Shown here piece after piece: positions 60,801 through 64,000 of a DNA stretch of 64,000 bases; position 1 is the stretch's first letter, and every line of letters starts with the position of its first letter. The notes under the pieces were generated by a model, which searched no databases, was not told the origin of the DNA, and was given only the letters and a program-made list of their open reading frames with translations. The stretch spans positions 744,001 to 808,000 of the forward strand of contig CP103028.1 in NCBI GenBank assembly GCA_024752435.1, given 5' to 3'. The DNA is from Allantophomopsis cytisporea. Taxonomy: Eukaryota; Ascomycota; Leotiomycetes; Phacidiales; Phacidiaceae. The position numbers were made by a program, and so were the translations under genes.

Positions 60801-63686
60801 GATAGCATCAGAGTTGACATCAATAAGCTTTGCTTCATCGTAGCCTCCAGTTGACAATCTACGACCTTCTCTAAGATCTACACGCAGTCCTTTGACGCTG
60901 GCAATTCGAGCCCAGACGCCTTTCATGCGTGGAGCTTCCGCATACATACGAGTGAGTTTGGTACGAAAGAAGGGTGGCGACCACCTGTGACGTCCAGCTT
61001 CCATGCCGTAAATCTGAATCATGAGTTCAGGGTCTGATGGCATATGAGCCTTCACCTGAAGTAATGAAGCTTTGACATCAATAGTGATCAACTCTTTGGA
61101 CGAGGTGAATGGATCGTGGTCATGAGGCGACGAAATAGGTGACAGAAGTTCTTGAGGATCTGTCTGGATCCTGGTGTTAACCTTTCTGGCGGCAGCTTCC
61201 TCTCGGTCGGCCTTTGTTTGCACGAATGCATTTTTCAGCACCATTGCAGCAACACCGATAGCATAATGTCGGTATAAAGAATACTGTACAAGTAATGTCT
61301 TGACATGTGAGTTGACGTGGAAAACAAGTCCCTGATTGTCGCTGGAAGTTGACATTGCGACTTCGAATCGAGGAATACCGAGCAGTGGATCGAGCTCCCA
61401 TTTTTCTTCAGCCTCAATAACGAAAGCTTCCAGGCCGCGGACATGGACTGCTAGTCGTCTTCCATCCGTTGAGCACTGCGTCTTCCTACGTGGAGACGGA
61501 GGTATGCTCTTCAACATCTCAACATCAGGGGTTATTGACCTACTTCCTGTCCTCCTCCGCGATGGCTTTCTTCCCATATCGCGCTGGGCCACATATTCTG
61601 ATGTCCAAGACTCAAGCTGTAACGCAATTCCCCGAGTGTCGCTCGAGATGTCTGCATCAACTCCCGCAACCTCAGCACTAAAATCTGATCCTTGAAGCTG
61701 TACATGTAACAACCAGGGCGGCAATGCGCGCATAAAGTTGGGATCCCGTGAAGCCTTCGTTTTACCCTTCTTATCAGGCTCAACGTTAAGTCTAAGCTGT
61801 CTGACGATCTGGCGAACACCGTCGCTGATCTCTGGCCTTACCATATGTATTGAAAATGTTTCAAAGTCACCCGAGGCAACAACGTAGACATCTGGTGTGG
61901 CAGTGACCATTACTTTCACATCCATAGCCTCGGTTTGCACAAGTTCGTACTTGTTTCCAAGTGATGTCTGGTAGTAAAGATCGTGAGATTGTAACCGCAA
62001 AGTAGAGCCCAAGGAATAATTAAGATCCCCACTCGAATGAGAAGATTCAACATCGAGTGATATGGATGATATAGAGGAGATGATGAGGTCAAAGTCATCA
62101 GGATCAGCATTTTTCTCTACTGGTGGCAGAGATATTCGGACAACAGGTTCGTGCATGGAGAACTTGATATTCGATTTTGGAAGAAGCCGGGAAATAAGTA
62201 CATGCCGACGCGCTGGCGTATGGGCCGTCTTCTTTGGCTCAGATTTCGCTATTGCAAGTGCGAGTGGCAGATGTTTTGGATCGAGATCAATAGATGGTGA
62301 AGTAATAACAATGTTAGCAAAAAGGATGTTGGCATTCCGTTCATCGGCGCTTCGATCTCTTGTGAATTCGACAGTTTTTGATGGCAACGTAGTTCTAATG
62401 GTTGTTGTAGCCATAGGAATATAAACCAATCTTTCAGGGCGATTGTCACTTTCGTCATGGACACCGATCGAAATAGCCAGCGCTGCGACAAGCGCCTGAT
62501 GAGCAATGTCTTTGGAGCCAAAGTACATTCGGTGAGCTGGTGATTTCGGATCAAGTCGATGCAAATCAATTCCAACTTCCTTCATTGAGATATTCAGCCA
62601 TACAGACCTAGTGCCTGGCTGTACCGAATGAATGCGCTTTGTGAAAGCAATGAAGCTGACAGCAAATTGAACCTCCTTGATGCCTCGTAATATTGAACTG
62701 AAAAACTCTTTGGAGTCTGACACAGTCTGCGCGATTCTATCCTCGCGAGCACCAGGATGGTCGTCATCCTCCGCAGCTTCTTCAATAGACAATTCTGCTG
62801 CCTTTTCGTGCTTCTCCTTATGCTGGTACAATTTTCGGCACCCCTTGTACCTATTGACACACAATATAATATCATCATAGGGAATGTGGATCCTACCAAG
62901 TTTAAGTGCTATAGCGGCATCTCGTAAACCATCAAGCTCTTTATACAGAATGCCATGAATATTCAGAGTGGCATGATCCAATACCTCCAACGAGTCCTTG
63001 CCATCTGGAGTGAACAAAACACTCCTAATTGCGAACATCCATTCAGCGGGCCGCTGGTCAGGCTTTTCCGCCTTCTTATGAAGAAACATTCGCCCTCTGT
63101 CCACCGTTTTTCGTCGAGTATCCACCGCCATTGTGAAACTCCCGACCTGCATTGTTCCCACATCCACAACTTTCACAGTGGTATTTGTTGCGACCACGTC
63201 CACCATACGAATCCATTTGATTTGTCGGTGCAACCGCTTGATCCGGTTCTTCAGTTTCGTCAACGTGTCCCAGCTCTTGCTTCTCGGTGGTGAACCACTA
63301 GGACGGGAAATCCCAGGTCTTTCTTGGGGATGCGTAGGTTCAAAATCACAGTATGGACCCTCCGCATCTTTGATATTTCCGTTCGGTTGATCACCGTCCT
63401 TATCTCCTTCCAGGGCGCCCAAGTCTACAGTGACAGTCAGCTCCGTAAGAACCACACTGACCCATGTAGGCTGAGCAAATGTCGGCCGGTGCAAGTTGAT
63501 TCCCAACCCCCGTAACTCGATTCGTATTCCATCTTTGAGCGTGTAAGCAAGTCTTCGGAGGGAGAGGTATCCTATGCGCTGTATGGAGATCCCGGTGATA
63601 ATTCGGAGAACGGCGAAGACGATGAAAGACGACAGATAGAGCAACACGACGACGCCGAAGACGAAAGTCGGATTGAAAAGGGCCAT
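54825..63686 (-). CDS. fmp27: Fmp27/Hobbit/SABRE-type bridge-like lipid transfer protein, 2,953 aa
   Basis: These giant proteins form a hydrophobic groove at ER-plasma membrane contact sites and move lipids (BLTP2 group). Seen: one open frame of 8,862 nt from ATG 63686. Residues about 8-32 are a membrane anchor (VFGVVVLLYLSSFIVFAVLR). The N-terminal RBG-type block RLAYTLKDGIRIELRGLGIN follows. The family's GFWDK domain, SERTGFWDKIRLSFHSRISV, is near residue 1375. The WPPW domain, NWPPWVPMEIMFDFQVDPFG, is near 2175. A Ser-rich, basic C-terminal region (about 2560-2900) has the FAYVKIPSVVLCLSYKGKGE block before it. No intron interrupts it, unlike most genes here. Confidence 0.93.
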   Translation of the reverse strand: MALFNPTFVFGVVVLLYLSSFIVFAVLRIITGISIQRIGYLSLRRLAYTLKDGIRIELRGLGINLHRPTFAQPTWVSVVLTELTVTVDLGALEGDKDGDQPNGNIKDAEGPYCDFEPTHPQERPGISRPSGSPPRSKSWDTLTKLKNRIKRLHRQIKWIRMVDVVATNTTVKVVDVGTMQVGSFTMAVDTRRKTVDRGRMFLHKKAEKPDQRPAEWMFAIRSVLFTPDGKDSLEVLDHATLNIHGILYKELDGLRDAAIALKLGRIHIPYDDIILCVNRYKGCRKLYQHKEKHEKAAELSIEEAAEDDDHPGAREDRIAQTVSDSKEFFSSILRGIKEVQFAVSFIAFTKRIHSVQPGTRSVWLNISMKEVGIDLHRLDPKSPAHRMYFGSKDIAHQALVAALAISIGVHDESDNRPERLVYIPMATTTIRTTLPSKTVEFTRDRSADERNANILFANIVITSPSIDLDPKHLPLALAIAKSEPKKTAHTPARRHVLISRLLPKSNIKFSMHEPVVRISLPPVEKNADPDDFDLIISSISSISLDVESSHSSGDLNYSLGSTLRLQSHDLYYQTSLGNKYELVQTEAMDVKVMVTATPDVYVVASGDFETFSIHMVRPEISDGVRQIVRQLRLNVEPDKKGKTKASRDPNFMRALPPWLLHVQLQGSDFSAEVAGVDADISSDTRGIALQLESWTSEYVAQRDMGRKPSRRRTGSRSITPDVEMLKSIPPSPRRKTQCSTDGRRLAVHVRGLEAFVIEAEEKWELDPLLGIPRFEVAMSTSSDNQGLVFHVNSHVKTLLVQYSLYRHYAIGVAAMVLKNAFVQTKADREEAAARKVNTRIQTDPQELLSPISSPHDHDPFTSSKELITIDVKASLLQVKAHMPSDPELMIQIYGMEAGRHRWSPPFFRTKLTRMYAEAPRMKGVWARIASVKGLRVDLREGRRLSTGGYDEAKLIDVNSDAIRLAVPHQLVIHKVFDNIINTIKATEQLHHRFKTGTNEYILEKHPEGPKHIPKISIRSKALLFELEDGAFEWKLGTIYRCGQIEQQQRLARQDAFEVKVKKIEEEERGKDPARRRNRSAHPRGRSQHGNTRKRSNSDESHGHRRRGRSHSRGPRLRYDPEGMCGISGSAKVTIDEAFERLQRYNSQSWKKRIDHTFGLATDAMTDLRGVFWGPDELPDDLEETENILEIPQRPALMGALINDLHITVGKPSFPMAHLPEFLHKVGKGMPYDMQYSLLVPMHVQIDMGEARIRLRDYPLPLLHVPAMKPGQSSRTPSWSLKTDFVIAEEFRGSQSTKHVKVDIVPPKDTRPGTSNAGGFAIDVRRTVSPVKSYSDISVDINTGLPTRITWGASYQPAIQDMMMVIESFTKPQVDPSERTGFWDKIRLSFHSRISVAWRGDGDVHLMLKGTRDPYKVTGDGAGFLMCWRNDVRLNIWKDDDPKKFLTVDSGEYVLAIPDFSHQARAPTHTERDDSSSINSFRKGSNFKKVVMKLSGNVQWLAGLMFERDLGGGKRSFDFEPHYNVILREPTFAKAPPGGEYDAFDGFRSHHIHMSIAVKAPVDRDWTLTNTAPSRSYNTVHLTPRFFTHFFAWWGMFGGAMSLPIRQGTLWPGIEKSSKKFGRHLATIKYNLLLAPLFLSHIYKHKDVEDYSDDIVSATGLKIRLDSFMLDMHQRREEFMTSDRGRKLQTKTTGMKMHQAQLDLLSADIRAISASIAGTTPEDLRKASAPTLVAQGDGIATDLSHFDIPDNDFTWIDMDDFVELDWILPSQSNPETKIMPLAYAPRFTYFRQTDHGDAISGDPDRTSPFGGEPTHQCIMSPDDDPRRVQCQLIKERLEQLIQQMNDHKRHLGDVELAYLRDDGQDELLKQDFEQLSQHEGVLQDKKLFLESMYHRMARRVFTNEKRAVPDGDADRDPDGESASPKDDDSEAAGMDDPQSGDFISDFNNRFVIHNMQLKWNNSLRNILLRYIHQVSQRRGFVYYLSRRAVKFILDIVEEQNKAKEDKEPKESRPKSAKSTSPPQSSSQPSTPVEGHARQHVAERISELIADGKKFVKADDPLENEGSGNNKATADELGSNIAREFTPQNSYHLRLIAPQIQLQSEKNEKSVVLVTAKGMEAKVVEVMDKDRIFDDVSGLVQRRFSVEMDSTQFFVTHQKWFSSQLRTMYSGNRYGQATGSNWPPWVPMEIMFDFQVDPFGFKRVVQRTSASLRYDKYNTLRLKYNDEITGSDSQPASPENIEKRMDHLWVEFPTVRAICDSSQYYAMYIIVLDLLLYSEPLEKTRNERLEKIMLASDFSDLRGAPEMVIRLQERIRQLDDIKTQFQINSKYLDQKGWEDRMALERDSTSCEDELFFMMKAITTSQRKYDGSQSAGLLRWNISSETIVWHLMRDKEEPLMEFQLQNAEYNRTDNADGSHINLMQIGKIVGLNLMPDAIYPEMIAPYIDPERSAPKNKNMFRVYWNMLEAIAGIPVMDHFEVNLHPMKIQLEREVGKKLFEYVFPGQNDKEGQATDKEKHSSATKHLQVEQQDEENHDDDSPEEVITRPSSTHLSVADAIRDDPAATRAGSLELRLRPTMNSEAVRPKTAKAPKARASSMHSARGEGHHFRLFNKSEVNASRPASVRTMNKKSSYDSLRSMTSIGMPHAGLNRTTTNVTTNTNTSNGESKKRFGIRTSSKAAAESEKPSDDLTKMMTRASNYMTFAYVKIPSVVLCLSYKGKGERNIEDVHDFVFRMPLIEYRNKTWSNLDLALALKKDVIKALISHTGAIIGNKFSKHRPDRAQQTRLRELATSSMLLPPPSAHGSRDNISEIGSVYVTSPTDTVHSNSEHSRNSERSRSPMRTSFSSARPFTASLTRTPSGESSLHSVHSRRAFTINANMTMTSATDVDNDHLGFAEFFEGREREKALSINGDASEKNSFAAGIHRRFTGFANKIKEEKEERKGLGKILNLGDKL

Positions 63687-64000
63687 GACTGAGGAAGGAG
63701 AGCCATGCGCGGGGTGTGCGATTTGTTATGGCTGCGGTGGAACAATAAGTCAATAAAACAGAGAGCTGTCCCCAGGATAAAGCTCCCCGTATGCCTCCTG
63801 ATTGGAGTGCACCTAACAATAAACCCTTTTACCGTGCGGCCGCTACTAGAACACAACAATTGAGGATGCGTCTCATTCTTGTCGATATCCCCATGAGATT
63901 TTTTGATGGAGTCGTGTGCACTACAAGGTGAGTACAAATATGAGGCAGTACCGGCTATCGAATCCGAGTAACCCGGCTGGCTAGGTACTGTACTGTAAGG
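63687..64000. promoter_or_regulatory. Upstream region of fmp27
   Basis: About 310 bp before the window ends. A NotI-like GCGGCCGC lies at 63836-63843. Short reading frames here overlap the fmp27 start antisense and are not genes. Confidence 0.4.

Overview
The window is nuclear DNA of a filamentous ascomycete (Pezizomycotina; the general look fits Leotiomycetes, but the lineage is inferred, not proven). The reasons are short introns (about 45-140 bp) with GT..AG ends and CTAAC-like branch points, compact genes on both strands, a PTH11-type receptor, and an A+T-rich island of decayed transposons that looks like the product of repeat-induced point mutation (RIP). All exon joins below were made by eye from splice signals and reading frame. 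Every multi-exon model with a stated length adds up to a whole number of codons.

Layout. 1-1043: a MARVEL-like membrane protein. 2220-8580: an A+T-rich island of nested Fot1/pogo-type TA-target transposons, foldback elements, a 391-bp inverted-repeat element and a 167-bp MITE whose exact empty site is also in the window. 9040-9345: a decayed protein-kinase-like fragment. 10332-14618: CSN5 and the spindle midzone bundler Ase1, head to head. 15498-16340: an orphan ORF. 16870-17387: possible small exons. 17793-23036: ribosomal protein eL32, a Ydj1-type Hsp40 and mitochondrial glutamyl-tRNA synthetase. 25049-25849: a Sec2-domain Rab GEF. 26671-27516: a poorly resolved secreted or membrane protein. 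28198-30277: an RFTS-domain, zinc-finger protein resembling Raf2/DIM-7. 31099-34017: Mkt1. 35336-40619: Spb1 and Cdt2, divergent. 40913-44657: Ypt7, Atg16 and Dot1. 46278-50773: a PTH11-like receptor and an SLC35F-type transporter. 50965-54254: uracil phosphoribosyltransferase and a fluoride exporter. 54825-63686: a 2,953-residue Fmp27/Hobbit bridge-like lipid-transfer protein in one uninterrupted ORF.

Most genes are conserved housekeeping genes and form no operon-like pathway. Themes that recur are cullin-4 biology (CSN5, Cdt2, the Raf2/DIM-7-like protein), chromatin (Dot1, the RFTS protein) and membrane traffic (Sec2, Ypt7, Atg16, Fmp27). The least ordinary part is the repeat island, where insertion order can be read from nesting and from one filled/empty site pair.
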